Below are positions 9,034 through 17,505 of a DNA stretch of 43,801 nt, one piece after another (the stretch's first letter is position 1; each line of letters begins with the position of its first letter). Source of the stretch: Rhodospirillaceae bacterium (GTDB taxonomy: Bacteria; Pseudomonadota; Alphaproteobacteria; Thalassobaculales; Thalassobaculaceae); assembly GCA_002722775.1 (NCBI GenBank), contig PBMU01000081.1, forward strand, positions 1-43,801. Reading direction: 5' to 3'. The notes under the pieces are model-generated. The model did no database searches and was not told where the DNA came from. It worked only from the letters and a program-made list of their open reading frames with translations. The position numbers and the translations under genes are program-made.

Positions 9034-9711
9034 CTACTCCTCAGTATCTTCGTCCCCACCCTGGGTCTCTGTAGCTGTGCCCTCTTCACCCTCGAACTCG
9101 TCACCTTCCTCGCCCTCGGCCAGCTCATCTTCTTCATCCTGAACAGCGGTTGGAGCGGCGATCGTCGCGATGGTGAAGTCACGATCCGTAATGGTCGGCG
9201 TGACCCCTTCCGGAAGCTCGACGGCGCTGATGTGCAGGCTATCGCCCAGTTCGGCTTCCGCAAGATCGACCACAATACTGTTGGGGATTTGATCCGGACG
9301 GCATGATACCTCGACCGTGTAGCGGACGACATTGAGAACTCCGCCCACTCGTAGACCGGGACAATTTTCTTCATTCTGGAACTCCACCGGGACGTCGACG
9401 GTTACTACCGTGTTCGCACCTACGCGGAGAAAATCAACATGTTCGGGTGCGTCGGTCACCGGATGCATTTGGACATCACGAGGCAGTACCTGGTTGGATT
9501 CGCCGTCAATTTCGACGCTGAAAAGCGTGGTGAAGAAACTTCCCGTGTTTAACTGGCGGACCAATTCCTTGGCTTCAACGGTGATAGACAAGTTGGGCTT
9601 CTTTTCGCCATAAATGACCGCCGGGATATGGCCCTCACGACGTGCCGAGCGGGAGGCTCCCTTACCGATCTTCTCGCGTTTCGTCGCGGGCATTAGTGTG
9701 ATATCGGCCAT
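9034..9711 (-). CDS. rplY: Ribosomal protein bL25, CTC form
   Basis: Binds 5S rRNA in the large ribosomal subunit; the long form with a second domain resembles the general stress protein Ctc. It has 225 residues. The N-terminal 5S-binding domain (about 1-95) carries the RSARREGHIPAVIYG block. The TL5/CTC beta domain follows (about 96-190), and then comes a very acidic Glu/Asp-rich tail. The ATG at 9711 is preferred over the adjacent GTG because of GGAGG five bases upstream. The L25-pth-ychF order is conserved in many bacteria. Confidence 0.96.
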   Translation of the reverse strand: MADITLMPATKREKIGKGASRSARREGHIPAVIYGEKKPNLSITVEAKELVRQLNTGSFFTTLFSVEIDGESNQVLPRDVQMHPVTDAPEHVDFLRVGANTVVTVDVPVEFQNEENCPGLRVGGVLNVVRYTVEVSCRPDQIPNSIVVDLAEAELGDSLHISAVELPEGVTPTITDRDFTIATIAAPTAVQDEEDELAEGEEGDEFEGEEGTATETQGGDEDTEE

Positions 9712-9863
9712 CACTACCTCCCGAGGTTAACAAAGTGGGACCATGGCGGAACCGACCTCCAAGTGTGTCGTGATGTTTCGTGCATCCATGGCAAGCGGCA
9801 GTTTGTAGTGGGTTTGGGTGTGATTGGCCAGTGCATAATTGACTATCTTGAGTCAGCCGCTGA

Positions 9864-10823
9864 TCAATCGTTTGATTGAGAGTTGTAGTTGAACAAGCTG
9901 GAGACTGAACGTGAGTCCGCGATTCTGAGAATTGCCTCTCCCAACAGAGGTGCGATGCTGATTTGACGCATGTTACGCGCCACCCGCATGGCTTCGGTTG
10001 CCTGAATGCTGTCTGTCGTTACTAGTTCGGTGAGCGGCGAGGAGGTTACCCGAGCGACGGCCCCGCCAGACAACACACCATGGCTGATATAAGCGGCAAC
10101 GGAGAGCCCGCCCGCTTGCACAAGGGCTTCCGCGGCGTTGCAAAGCGTGCCACCGGAATCAACAATGTCGTCGACCAGGATGCAATGACGTTCTGCGACA
10201 TCTCCGATAATGTTCATCACCTCCGAAACGCCAGCGCGTTCCCGGCGTTTGTCGATTATCGCGAGGTCCGCGTCCAAGCTGCGGGCAAGTGCGCGCGCGC
10301 GCACTACACCGCCGACGTCCGGTGAAACGATGACCAGCGACTTATCACCATAGCGGTTTTTAATGTCGGCATGAAAAACAGGTGCTGCGAACAGATTATC
10401 GGTTGGTATGTTGAAGAAACCTTGAATCTGTCCAGCGTGCAGATCCAGCGTGACAACACGGTGTGCGCCGGCGACCGTGATCAAATCGGCAACGAGCTTT
10501 GCCGAGATTGGCGTGCGGGGGCCGGATTTTCGGTCCTGGCGGGCGTAGCCGTAATAGGGGATGACGGCTGTTATGCGATTCGCAGACCCGCGCTTCAACG
10601 CATCTAGCGCGACCAGCAGCTCCATCAGATTGTCATTGGCCGGGAAAGAAGTGGATTGAATCACAAAGACGTCCTCACCGCGGACGTTTTCTTGGATCTC
10701 GACAAATACTTCCATGTCCGAAAACCGACGGATGTCGGCTTTGGTGAGAGGCTGATTCATATATACAGAGATGGCTTCGGCGAGCGGTCGGTTGCTGTTG
10801 CAGGCGAGGATTTTAGTGGACAT
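9864..10823 (-). CDS. prs: Ribose-phosphate pyrophosphokinase
   Basis: Makes PRPP from ribose-5-phosphate and ATP for nucleotide, His and Trp synthesis. It has 319 residues, near the usual 310-320. It shows the ATP-binding block [16 protein letters not shown], the histidine-containing [11 protein letters not shown], the flexible-loop region DKRRER and the PRPP-binding motif [16 protein letters not shown] at 10823 with a poor SD. It lies 152 bases upstream of rplY on the same strand, so it may have its own transcript end. The 110-base leader contains a 7-bp hairpin, listed separately. Confidence 0.97.
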   Translation of the reverse strand: MSTKILACNSNRPLAEAISVYMNQPLTKADIRRFSDMEVFVEIQENVRGEDVFVIQSTSFPANDNLMELLVALDALKRGSANRITAVIPYYGYARQDRKSGPRTPISAKLVADLITVAGAHRVVTLDLHAGQIQGFFNIPTDNLFAAPVFHADIKNRYGDKSLVIVSPDVGGVVRARALARSLDADLAIIDKRRERAGVSEVMNIIGDVAERHCILVDDIVDSGGTLCNAAEALVQAGGLSVAAYISHGVLSGGAVARVTSSPLTELVTTDSIQATEAMRVARNMRQISIAPLLGEAILRIADSRSVSSLFNYNSQSND

Positions 10824-10869
10824 GCTATAGCTTCGCCTGCGAGATAAACTTGATAAGCGGCGCGCGACC

Positions 10870-10887
10870 TCTACGCGTCAGCGTAGA
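10870..10887 (-). promoter_or_regulatory. Hairpin in the prs leader
   Basis: Perfect 7-bp stem TCTACGC/GCGTAGA around a four-base loop, about 47 bases upstream of the prs start. The T-tract CGTTTTATC lies on the plus-strand side, so read from the minus strand it is not a terminator for the upstream gene. It may be a leader structure or chance. Confidence 0.25.
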
Positions 10888-10933
10888 CGTTTTATCAGCG
10901 TGGCGCGAAACGGCGCAAGACCTATTGCACTGC

Positions 10934-11812
10934 CTAGGGTAGGCTCGAAGTTTTTCTATTAGCAAAAGTACGGACAAGATCCGCGATGCCGTTGGCTGCA
11001 CCATCGGCGATGGCGATGGCGACTGATCCCCAACGGCCGTCGAGTTGTCCTCTAGTGACCTTGTTTTCCTGTGTGACGTGGCCGATTGTTACGCCGTCGG
11101 AAGTGCGCACCAGCCAGGTGATACGAACATTGTCTTCCAGAGCGCCGGCGTTGGTAACAGAAATTTGTGGTATTACGGTTAGATATTCAGCAGCGTTTAT
11201 GTCCAGGGGTATGCGTTCGGCCACTAGGGACAAACGGATTGCGCGCGCGAGTGATTGGGACCCATCGCCCGGCGCGCCCACTACGTCGGCAATTAGGATA
11301 GACGGTAGGACGATTGGCTTGACGATGGTGCGGTTTGGCTGGATCCAAGCCGAGACTACCCTTACGTTGGTTTCGGCGACGTCATGGAACATCCCAGGCG
11401 TTGGGGCGCTCCAGAACGAGGGGGATGGCGAGGTTCGTATTTCCCGACGTTCTATGGCGATGCCTTCCTGATCCAAGAGTGACCATTTCATCACTAGCTC
11501 CGGCACACGATCTTTATGAAGTTGTTGAAAACCCGATGCCACCAGCCGCTTCGATCTCCGGTTCGCCCATTTTGAGCTGGCGACTATGCCGCGCGTGCGT
11601 AACGACTTGGCCATCGCTTCGGAAAGTGCTTCACCGACCCAGCCAACTGGGCCTTGGATCCGTTCGACCACCACTCCACCGCTATTTGGTGCAAGAAGGA
11701 ATTCGTTGTGGTTTTTGCTGTCCTCAGGTGGTCGAAAGGGTTGGGGAACTGATCCGCACGACATGTTAGCGAAACAGGCAATTCCAAGAAAAAGGCTTAG
11801 ACCAACACGCAT
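10934..11812 (-). CDS. Putative lipoprotein of unknown function
   Basis: A 292-residue protein with a hydrophobic N-terminus (about 3-18) ending at C19 in ANMSCGS, which suggests an exported lipoprotein. The -3 residue is Asn, so the lipobox is not canonical; C13 is an alternative. The rest looks like a soluble periplasmic protein with no motif I recognise. The C-terminal part, RTSDGVTIGHVTQENKV followed by DGRWGSVAIAIADGAANGIADL, resembles domains of envelope-assembly lipoproteins seen in alphaproteobacteria. It lies between the decayed M24 peptidase and prs on the same strand and may be transcribed with either. Start ATG at 11812, weak SD. Confidence 0.65.
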   Translation of the reverse strand: MRVGLSLFLGIACFANMSCGSVPQPFRPPEDSKNHNEFLLAPNSGGVVVERIQGPVGWVGEALSEAMAKSLRTRGIVASSKWANRRSKRLVASGFQQLHKDRVPELVMKWSLLDQEGIAIERREIRTSPSPSFWSAPTPGMFHDVAETNVRVVSAWIQPNRTIVKPIVLPSILIADVVGAPGDGSQSLARAIRLSLVAERIPLDINAAEYLTVIPQISVTNAGALEDNVRITWLVRTSDGVTIGHVTQENKVTRGQLDGRWGSVAIAIADGAANGIADLVRTFANRKTSSLP

Positions 11813-11888
11813 GTTGCTACGAACCCAAGTAACAGTGTGGCCAGAAAAATCAATAGATGCGGCATAGACCGGCTCCAGAGACGGCTAA

Positions 11889-12609
11889 CTAGGAAATCAT
11901 CACCGGATCTAGCGAGGCTTTGAAAAGGCTCTCGTTGTCTGTCTCGGTGCCTATAACTGTTTCGACGGGACACATGGCTAGACCAGACCCATTATCCATC
12001 AGGATCATATGCGGGGAGAAAGCCATGTCGGGTTCAGTCGTTATCGGATTACCGCGATATAGCATTGGCTTATCTATCCAAATTGGCAAAAAGACCGCCC
12101 CGAGCGAATAGTCACAGCCATTGAGGTGGGCCTGGTTGTAGCCGCGTGCGTCCATCATCCGCGCATGAGCTCCAAATACTGGGTCGATAGGCTTGCCAGG
12201 GCGAAGGGCGTCCTTGCATGGCTGCTAGAATGTCGCACTCACATGTGCCAGACAGGGCTATCCGATTAGCCTCTGCGAGAGCCGTGTCGGCCAGTGCAGG
12301 GGCCTTCCGAACATAGATCAGTTCCGAGGGGCTCTTCATCGCGCGCTAGCGTAAAACCAAGTTGGAGGCATCATGCGGCTTCCAAAATCCATGAATTGCG
12401 GCGTTGAGAATGAAACTTCTTTTTGCGTTCGGTCCAAATGCGTTGTATTCGACCCCGATTCGCACTCTGGAACAGCCTCGATCCGCCGACGCGGCACACA
12501 GCTGATCCGCCGGGTTCACTCCGTGACCTTCGAGTCCCCTCATCTCGAGCGCCTCGATCCACTTCGCTTGGTGGGACGCAAACTCATTCCGACTGAAATG
12601 CAAGGCCAT
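11889..12609 (-). pseudogene. Decayed M24-family metallopeptidase (Xaa-Pro dipeptidase-like)
   Basis: Three pieces in gene order match a roughly 390-residue M24/creatinase-type peptidase. Piece 1 (12609-12349) starts MALHFSRNEFASHQAKW, then jumps in frame from MRGLEG to a segment ending RIGVEYNAFG...DASNLVLR, losing roughly 75 residues. A TAG at 12348-12346 interrupts it. The same frame then continues at once as RAMKSPSELIYVRKAPALAD, the helix linker of the family, to about 12215. There the frame shifts and roughly 85 residues carrying most metal ligands are missing. Piece 3 (about 12213-11889) resumes as DALRPGKPIDPVFGAHARMM and runs to the family's C-terminus. The ATG is four bases after pgeF. 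Sizes of the losses are from memory of the family, not an alignment. Confidence 0.85.
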
Positions 12610-12613
12610 GTGT

Positions 12614-13372
12614 TTAACCCTCTAATGCGATAACCGATAGCATGCGACCATAGTCTTGTTCCTTGCGATGACAGGAACGTCGATAACTGAAAAAGTTGGT
12701 TTCGTCAGCACAGGTGTCGCAATCGAGCCGAAGGACTTCGCGAAGCTCTAGACGGGCGAGCCGCGCGGCGACATAGCCTTGGAGGTCGAACATGAAATGG
12801 CCGTCGCGCTCGCCGGTTTGGAAAAAGGCCGCATTGCTGGGTTCCTGCACGAGGAAAGGTTTGGGAAATTCAGGCCCGACTTCGTAGGATTCTGGGCCTA
12901 TGGCTGGGCCGATCACGGCCACGATGTTATCCGGCCGCGCACCTTGTTCTATCATCGCGTCGACGGTGGACTCGGCGATACCGCCGAGCGCGCCACGCCA
13001 GCCCGCATGGGCCGCTCCAATAACCTGGTCCCTACTGTCGGCGAACAGAAGAGGGGCGCAGTCCGCGGTCAGGATGCCAAGCGCGATACCGGGACGGGTG
13101 CTTACCAGTGCGTCCACCCTGGGGGGGGCGGTCGGCACTCTGTCGATCACGGCGGTCTCTGTAGAGTGGTGTTGATGGCCGGTCGAGAGTGCTTCGATCG
13201 GCATGTCGACGGCCGCCATTGCGCGCGCGCGGTTGGCGTGGATCGAGGATGGATCGTCACCAGATCCAAAGCCGCAATTCAACGAACGATAAATACCAGT
13301 GCTTACGCCACCGCGTCTGGTGAAGAAAGCATGACGGATACCGGCATTTCCCAACGCGTCGATCTGTATCAA
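12614..13372 (-). CDS. pgeF: PgeF/YfiH-family laccase-domain protein (peptidoglycan editing factor)
   Basis: Copper/zinc-binding protein of the former DUF152 family. E. coli YfiH keeps L-Ser from replacing L-Ala in peptidoglycan precursors; relatives also show purine-nucleoside phosphorylase or deaminase activity. It has 252 residues. Metal-site motifs: H in STGHQHHSTET, the Cys in LGILTADCAPLLFAD and the His in AHAGWRGALGG. The C-terminal block DETNFFSYRR is also typical. There is no ATG or GTG after the upstream in-frame TGA, so the start must be the TTG at 13372, preceded by GGGGAG about nine bases upstream. The stop lies four bases before the M24 pseudogene. Confidence 0.92.
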   Translation of the reverse strand: MIQIDALGNAGIRHAFFTRRGGVSTGIYRSLNCGFGSGDDPSSIHANRARAMAAVDMPIEALSTGHQHHSTETAVIDRVPTAPPRVDALVSTRPGIALGILTADCAPLLFADSRDQVIGAAHAGWRGALGGIAESTVDAMIEQGARPDNIVAVIGPAIGPESYEVGPEFPKPFLVQEPSNAAFFQTGERDGHFMFDLQGYVAARLARLELREVLRLDCDTCADETNFFSYRRSCHRKEQDYGRMLSVIALEG

Positions 13373-13399
13373 CCGTATTCGCTCCCCAGTGTGTCCCGC

Positions 13400-14503
13400 T
13401 CAGCCTATTCCTCGCACGAAACCGGCTGGCGTGATCCCACCCGGAGAAGTTAGTGCGATAACCTTGAACAAAGTGCCCATTTCCTCCTTTCCAATCAAGC
13501 GATGCAGCGCCTCGTCAATTTTCACCTTTTGATCTTCCGAGGCATTCTCCATCAAGGTATTGGCACGTTGCTCAATTCCCATCTCCAGGAGGAACTGACA
13601 CTGGGAAACCGGGCCGTGGACCGAAGCCCCGTGCCGCCTCGCTGCTTCGCTAACCAACGAAAAATCGACGTGGCAGGACAGGTCCGCAAAGCCTGGGTCA
13701 ATGAGAGGATCGACGAACTTTTGGCCGCGTATCGCTTGTAAAGAGGATCCTCTACCCTGACGTTCCTCACCATAGTCAATGAACAGGGCGCCGCCACCCT
13801 GCGTAGCGACCTGGTAAGCGACCGCGGTCACCACTGACTCCACCGCCGGTGACATTTCGAAAACGAGGCCATCCACTGTTTGGTTGGGGGGATGATCGGA
13901 AATGTGATTGGCTAGCGGCGAGGGTGTCTTTTCGACACCCCAAGCAAGGCCGTTGCCCGTTTTGTTGGCGATCACCACGAGTTCTCGCCAGGCTCCCCGG
14001 GACCAAACGATTTGATGAACGGGCAAAGCATCTAGGAACTCGTTGGTGACAAGATACCAGGGCTGGTTTGGCAGGGTAGATAAGTCGTCATGCCATGTTG
14101 GCGAAAGGCCTTTAAGTGCATGATCCTGCATAGTACGAAGGTCTGAATTTGTCTCGACGAGGTGAATATCAAGGGCATTGAGATCTATATTGGTGCTTTG
14201 AAACGCTCGGATCATGTCAGACATCATCGTACCCCGACCGGGTCCAAGTTCGATCAGTGTTAAGGGGTGTTTTTGACCATCGGCGATCCAAGTGGAAAGA
14301 ATCCAAAAACCGACCAATTCGCCAAACATTTGTGAGACCTCGGGCGCTGTGATGAAATCGCCAAGTCGGCCCAGTGGATCGCCAGCGGCGTAATAGCCGC
14401 CGGACCGGTGGTACAGCGCTTCGGCCATGTATTCGGCCACAGTCAGCGGCCCAGACTGGGCAATTTGTGCAAGTATACGCTCTAACGGCGGTTCAGGCAT
14501 CAT
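13400..14503 (-). CDS. SAM-dependent methyltransferase, MidA/NDUFAF7 family
   Basis: Class I methyltransferase. The mitochondrial relative NDUFAF7 methylates an arginine of complex I subunit NDUFS2 during assembly; the bacterial target is not established. It has about 367 residues. The N-terminal block is GPLTVAEYMAEALYHRSGGYYAAGDP (split here as two motifs, GPLTVAEYM and GGYYAAGDPLG), then GDFITAPEVSQMFGELVG, the SAM-binding IELGPGRGTMMSDM, and NEFLDALPVHQ. The ATG at 14503 overlaps the lgt stop by 11 bases; a TTG at 14533 would be longer but is less likely. It sits in hldD-lgt-midA-pgeF. Its stop is in the same frame as pgeF. Confidence 0.92.
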   Translation of the reverse strand: MMPEPPLERILAQIAQSGPLTVAEYMAEALYHRSGGYYAAGDPLGRLGDFITAPEVSQMFGELVGFWILSTWIADGQKHPLTLIELGPGRGTMMSDMIRAFQSTNIDLNALDIHLVETNSDLRTMQDHALKGLSPTWHDDLSTLPNQPWYLVTNEFLDALPVHQIVWSRGAWRELVVIANKTGNGLAWGVEKTPSPLANHISDHPPNQTVDGLVFEMSPAVESVVTAVAYQVATQGGGALFIDYGEERQGRGSSLQAIRGQKFVDPLIDPGFADLSCHVDFSLVSEAARRHGASVHGPVSQCQFLLEMGIEQRANTLMENASEDQKVKIDEALHRLIGKEEMGTLFKVIALTSPGGITPAGFVRGIG

Positions 14504-15302
14504 CGAGCAGGGGGGATCGAAACGCGTGGACAAACACCAGGAGCCCCACGAGTATCATTGGCGCGGACAGAATTTGGCCCATGGTCACCGACCCTACGAT
14601 AAAGCCAAGATGTGTGTCCGGTTCACGGAAGGTCTCCGCGACGGTGCGGGCGACCCCATAGCCGGTCAGGAATAATCCCAAAATCAATCCCGGACGGTAT
14701 CGCGCTCGGCTTGCCAATGCGGTGTAGGCGATGACACAGAACAGCAACAGCCCCTCGAGGGCCGCCTCATACAACTGGCTCGGATGGCGGGCCAATGGAC
14801 CCCCATGCGGAAATATTATCGCCCAGGGAGCGTCTGACACTCTCCCATAGAGCTCGCCATTGATAAAGTTTGCGATCCGTCCGAACAGCAAGCCAATCGG
14901 GGCAGCGGCGGCAAGCATGTCAGCGAGTGGCAGGATGGGGATGCCGCGGCGTCGCGCGAAGACATAGCTCGCTACAACGACGCCCAGGAACCCGCCATGA
15001 AACGACATACCACCATTCCACACCATAATGATTTCAAGCGGATGGTTCGCGAAGAATGCCGGTTTATAGAAAAGAACGTAACCCAATCGTCCACCCAAGA
15101 TCACGCCCAAGGTTGCGCTGAACAGCAGATCGTCGATGCTTTCTCTGTCCGCTACGTGTGGTGGTCGATTGGATAACAGCACGCAGAATCGCCAGCCAAG
15201 CATAAGCCCCGCGATGTAGGCGAGCGCATACCAGCGGATTGCGATTGGGCCAATCTCGATTGCGATCGGGTCGATGAGGGGAAAGGCGAGGGTAACTGCC
15301 AT
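14493..15302 (-). CDS. lgt: Prolipoprotein diacylglyceryl transferase
   Basis: Inner-membrane enzyme that moves diacylglycerol from phosphatidylglycerol to the lipobox cysteine, the first step of lipoprotein maturation. It has 269 residues with about seven membrane helices. The start MAVTLAFPLIDPIAIEIGPI at 15302 fits the family; an upstream ATG at 15362 would add 20 hydrophilic residues inside hldD. Catalytic features: H102 in MSFHGGFLG and the signature GRIANFINGELYGR at 141-154 with R142, N145 and N148. It starts four bases after hldD and overlaps midA. Confidence 0.96.
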   Translation of the reverse strand: MAVTLAFPLIDPIAIEIGPIAIRWYALAYIAGLMLGWRFCVLLSNRPPHVADRESIDDLLFSATLGVILGGRLGYVLFYKPAFFANHPLEIIMVWNGGMSFHGGFLGVVVASYVFARRRGIPILPLADMLAAAAPIGLLFGRIANFINGELYGRVSDAPWAIIFPHGGPLARHPSQLYEAALEGLLLFCVIAYTALASRARYRPGLILGLFLTGYGVARTVAETFREPDTHLGFIVGSVTMGQILSAPMILVGLLVFVHAFRSPLLDDA

Positions 15303-15306
15303 GCGT

Positions 15307-16296
15307 CTACCGGTAGGGGTCCTCGGCTTCGAGGTAGTCTTGGACGTAGCTGTGCACGCCATCCTCTAGGCTGGTGAACTGGCCGGGATAGCCGGTAGCC
15401 CTGAGCCGTCCCATCGAGGCCTGTGTAAAATACTGATATCGCTCCCGTATCTCCATTGGCGTGTCGACGAATTCGATTTTAGGTGTACGGCCCAGAGCAG
15501 CGAAGACGGCTTTTACAAGGTCTGCAAAACTACGCGCGACACCAGTGCCGACATTGAATAGCCCGGATACGCTAGGATTATCAGCAAGCCAAAGCATCAC
15601 ATCGACACAATCTCCAACCCAGATGAAGTCACGGCTCTGTCCACCATCAGGAATACCGTCGCGGTGAGAGCGGAACAGCACTGCTGGTTCGTCACGGGCC
15701 GCACGGGGGTGAACCTGGGCGACAACGCTGCATTGCGCGCCTTTGTGACGCTCGTTTGGTCCGTAGACATTGAAGAACTTCAACCCTACCCATTGCGGTG
15801 GGGTAGGTTCACCGCGCCCGGACAACTCTATTACCCTGCGATCGAACAAATGTTTGCTCCACCCATAGGGGTTCAGAGGAAGCAGACGAGAGAGAGCGGT
15901 GGGGTCGGGATTATCTTCGAAGCCCTGCTTTCCATCACCGTAGGTGGCGGCGGAGGAAGCATAGATAAACGGCACTGTGTGCCAGGCACACCAGCGCCAA
16001 AGTCGCATAGAAAGGGTGAAGTTGTTGCGGATGATTAAATCGACATCGCGTTCATTGGTCGCGGAACTAGCACCCATGTGGAAGACTTGTGATATCGAAT
16101 GCGCGTTGGCGTCGAGGAATTCGGTCAATTGTTCCGGCTCAACGAATTCGGCCACTGGATGCTTCGCGAGGTTGCGCCATTTATCGTCAAACCCGAAGCG
16201 GTCGGCAACTATGATGTCTAGTGACGGGTCTCTTTCCAAGAGTGACGCAACCAGATTGGAGCCGATAAACCCTGCACCTCCAGTGACCACGATCAT
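15307..16296 (-). CDS. hldD: ADP-L-glycero-D-manno-heptose 6-epimerase
   Basis: Extended short-chain dehydrogenase that epimerises ADP-D-glycero-D-manno-heptose to the L-glycero form for LPS inner core. I place the start at 16296, giving [14 protein letters not shown]; a longer frame upstream reads through the intergenic region. It has 329 residues, normal length. The NAD-binding TGGAGFIG is at 5-12, the catalytic Tyr and Lys are Y144 and K148 in NPYGWSK, and the family motif FNVYGPNERHKG follows. Its presence implies heptose-containing LPS. First gene of the long minus-strand run, divergent from ubiK. Confidence 0.94.
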   Translation of the reverse strand: MIVVTGGAGFIGSNLVASLLERDPSLDIIVADRFGFDDKWRNLAKHPVAEFVEPEQLTEFLDANAHSISQVFHMGASSATNERDVDLIIRNNFTLSMRLWRWCAWHTVPFIYASSAATYGDGKQGFEDNPDPTALSRLLPLNPYGWSKHLFDRRVIELSGRGEPTPPQWVGLKFFNVYGPNERHKGAQCSVVAQVHPRAARDEPAVLFRSHRDGIPDGGQSRDFIWVGDCVDVMLWLADNPSVSGLFNVGTGVARSFADLVKAVFAALGRTPKIEFVDTPMEIRERYQYFTQASMGRLRATGYPGQFTSLEDGVHSYVQDYLEAEDPYR

Positions 16297-16382
16297 GCCA
16301 CGCTCCGTCCCGGTTGAGGCCTCTATGACCCCACGTCTTGATAATCTGTCAACCTGATTGCCGCAATGGTCCGTCGAAATTC

Positions 16383-16412
16383 TTGGGACTTTGTGATCGG
16401 ATTGCCTATAAA
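16383..16412 (+). promoter_or_regulatory. Candidate sigma70-type promoter for ubiK
   Basis: TTGGGA (16383-16388) and TATAAA (16407-16412) are 18 bases apart and lie 38 bases before the ubiK ATG, in the divergent region shared with hldD. Matches are four and five of six to the consensus hexamers. By-eye call only. Confidence 0.35.
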
Positions 16413-16449
16413 CAGCGATAGAATGTAAGCTCGTGAGGTTAGGGGTCCC

Positions 16450-16764
16450 ATGCAAACCAGCAACCGCCTGTTTGACGATCTCGCCAAGATGGCTAACGGC
16501 GCACTTTCGGTGGCCGCCGGTGCCCGTCAGGAGATAGAGCAATTGTTTCAACAGCGACTAGAGCGGTTCTTGAACGACCGCGGTTGGGTGACGCGCGAGG
16601 AGTTTGAGGCAGTTAGAGATATGACGCAGAAGGCCCGCGAGGAGCAGGAAAGCCTGTTGACACGGCTGGCGATGCTGGAGGCGGAGGTTGCGAAGTCTCG
16701 CAAGACGACCCGCAAATCGAAGTCATCCTTGCAGGGTCGGAACGAGACCGCGACAACAGACTGA
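16450..16764 (+). CDS. ubiK: Ubiquinone biosynthesis accessory factor UbiK (BMFP family)
   Basis: Small helical membrane-fusogenic protein; in E. coli and Salmonella UbiK assists aerobic ubiquinone synthesis with UbiJ. It has 104 residues. An amphipathic N-terminal helix (about 1-30, RLFDDLAKMANGALSVAAGA) is followed by a coiled coil with the family block VTREEFEAVRDM and the heptad stretch LLTRLAMLEAEVAKS, then a basic tail. AGGTTAGGGG precedes the ATG. It begins the plus-strand run that continues with ybjN and proC after a 233-base gap. Confidence 0.88.
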   Translation: MQTSNRLFDDLAKMANGALSVAAGARQEIEQLFQQRLERFLNDRGWVTREEFEAVRDMTQKAREEQESLLTRLAMLEAEVAKSRKTTRKSKSSLQGRNETATTD

Positions 16765-16997
16765 ATCAGGAAAACAATGGTCCCAAAACTCACAGAGCTG
16801 CTCTTTCGCAGAGTTCTGTAGAGCCCATTTCAAAGAATCTTCAAAACTAAAAGGGTTTAGGGTTGACAGTGTGGTTGTGTCTGAGATGGTTACAACATCT
16901 GGTGTTTCCTGGACAGTGACTCCCAATACTTGATATTGGCATCAATATATGGTGTACGTTCGGGATTGCATCGGGCCTTGCAATGGGAGGTGAACGG

Positions 16998-17501
16998 ATG
17001 TCCCTGAGCTACGCCGAATCTTCGAAAACTCCGCCCAACCCACTAGACCTTCTCGAAGAAATCGTGGGCGCCAATGAATGGCCCCACGAGCGGGCCAGTG
17101 GTGAGGAACTCGCTGTTGAAATCAATGGGCGCTGGTGCGATTATCGCCTTTTCTTCCTGTGGCAGGAGGACATGAGTGCACTACATTTCTCGTGCTTGTT
17201 CGAGACCCGTGTCGCGACGGAAAAACATGGCGATATCCATAGCCTGCTCGCACTGATCAACGAGAAATTGTGGCTCGGCCACTTCGACCTGTGCTCCGAG
17301 CAAGGCACACCAATGTTTCGTCATACCTTGTTACTGCGGGGCGCGGGAGCTGCCAGCGTTGAGCAACTTGAGGATCTAGTCGATGTAGCGATCAGCGAGG
17401 CTGACAGGTACTATCCGGCTTTCCAATTCGTTATGTGGGGTGGGAAATCTGCCGCCGAGGCTATGGAAGCGGCCCTTATCGAAGTCGTCGGGACGGCCTG
17501 A
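16998..17501 (+). CDS. YbjN-domain protein
   Basis: Soluble protein of the YbjN family (type III secretion chaperone-like fold), 167 residues. Recognised by the alphaproteobacterial pattern NPLDLLEEIVGANEWPHER, GRWCDYRLFFLWQEDMSALH, then ALINEKLWLGHFDLCSEQG and MFRHTLLLRGAGAASVEQLE. E. coli YbjN has been linked to motility and stress, but the molecular role of this branch is unknown. The ATG at 16998 has a strong GGGAGGTGAA seven bases upstream, so the earlier in-frame ATG at 16983 is rejected. The stop is four bases before proC, so the two are almost certainly one transcript. Confidence 0.88.
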   Translation: MSLSYAESSKTPPNPLDLLEEIVGANEWPHERASGEELAVEINGRWCDYRLFFLWQEDMSALHFSCLFETRVATEKHGDIHSLLALINEKLWLGHFDLCSEQGTPMFRHTLLLRGAGAASVEQLEDLVDVAISEADRYYPAFQFVMWGGKSAAEAMEAALIEVVGTA

Positions 17502-17505
17502 AACG

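Noticed and set aside
10986-11769. Plus-strand frames of 161 and 144 codons opposite the lipoprotein gene
   Set aside because: No motif or SD. The minus-strand frame has a signal-like N-terminus and fits the operon direction.
12346-12348. Amber codon in the M24 gene read as pyrrolysine or other recoding
   Set aside because: Two large internal losses and a frame change in the same gene make simple decay far more likely, and no recoding genes are in the window.
12779-13453. A 224-codon plus-strand frame opposite pgeF and the end of midA
   Set aside because: Fully overlaps two well-supported genes and has no family features; a codon-bias shadow.
15303-16551. Extended N-termini for hldD, lgt, proC, petP and petR
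   Set aside because: The added residues do not match the families and come from reading through neighbours or intergenic DNA; internal starts match the family N-termini, several with good SDs.
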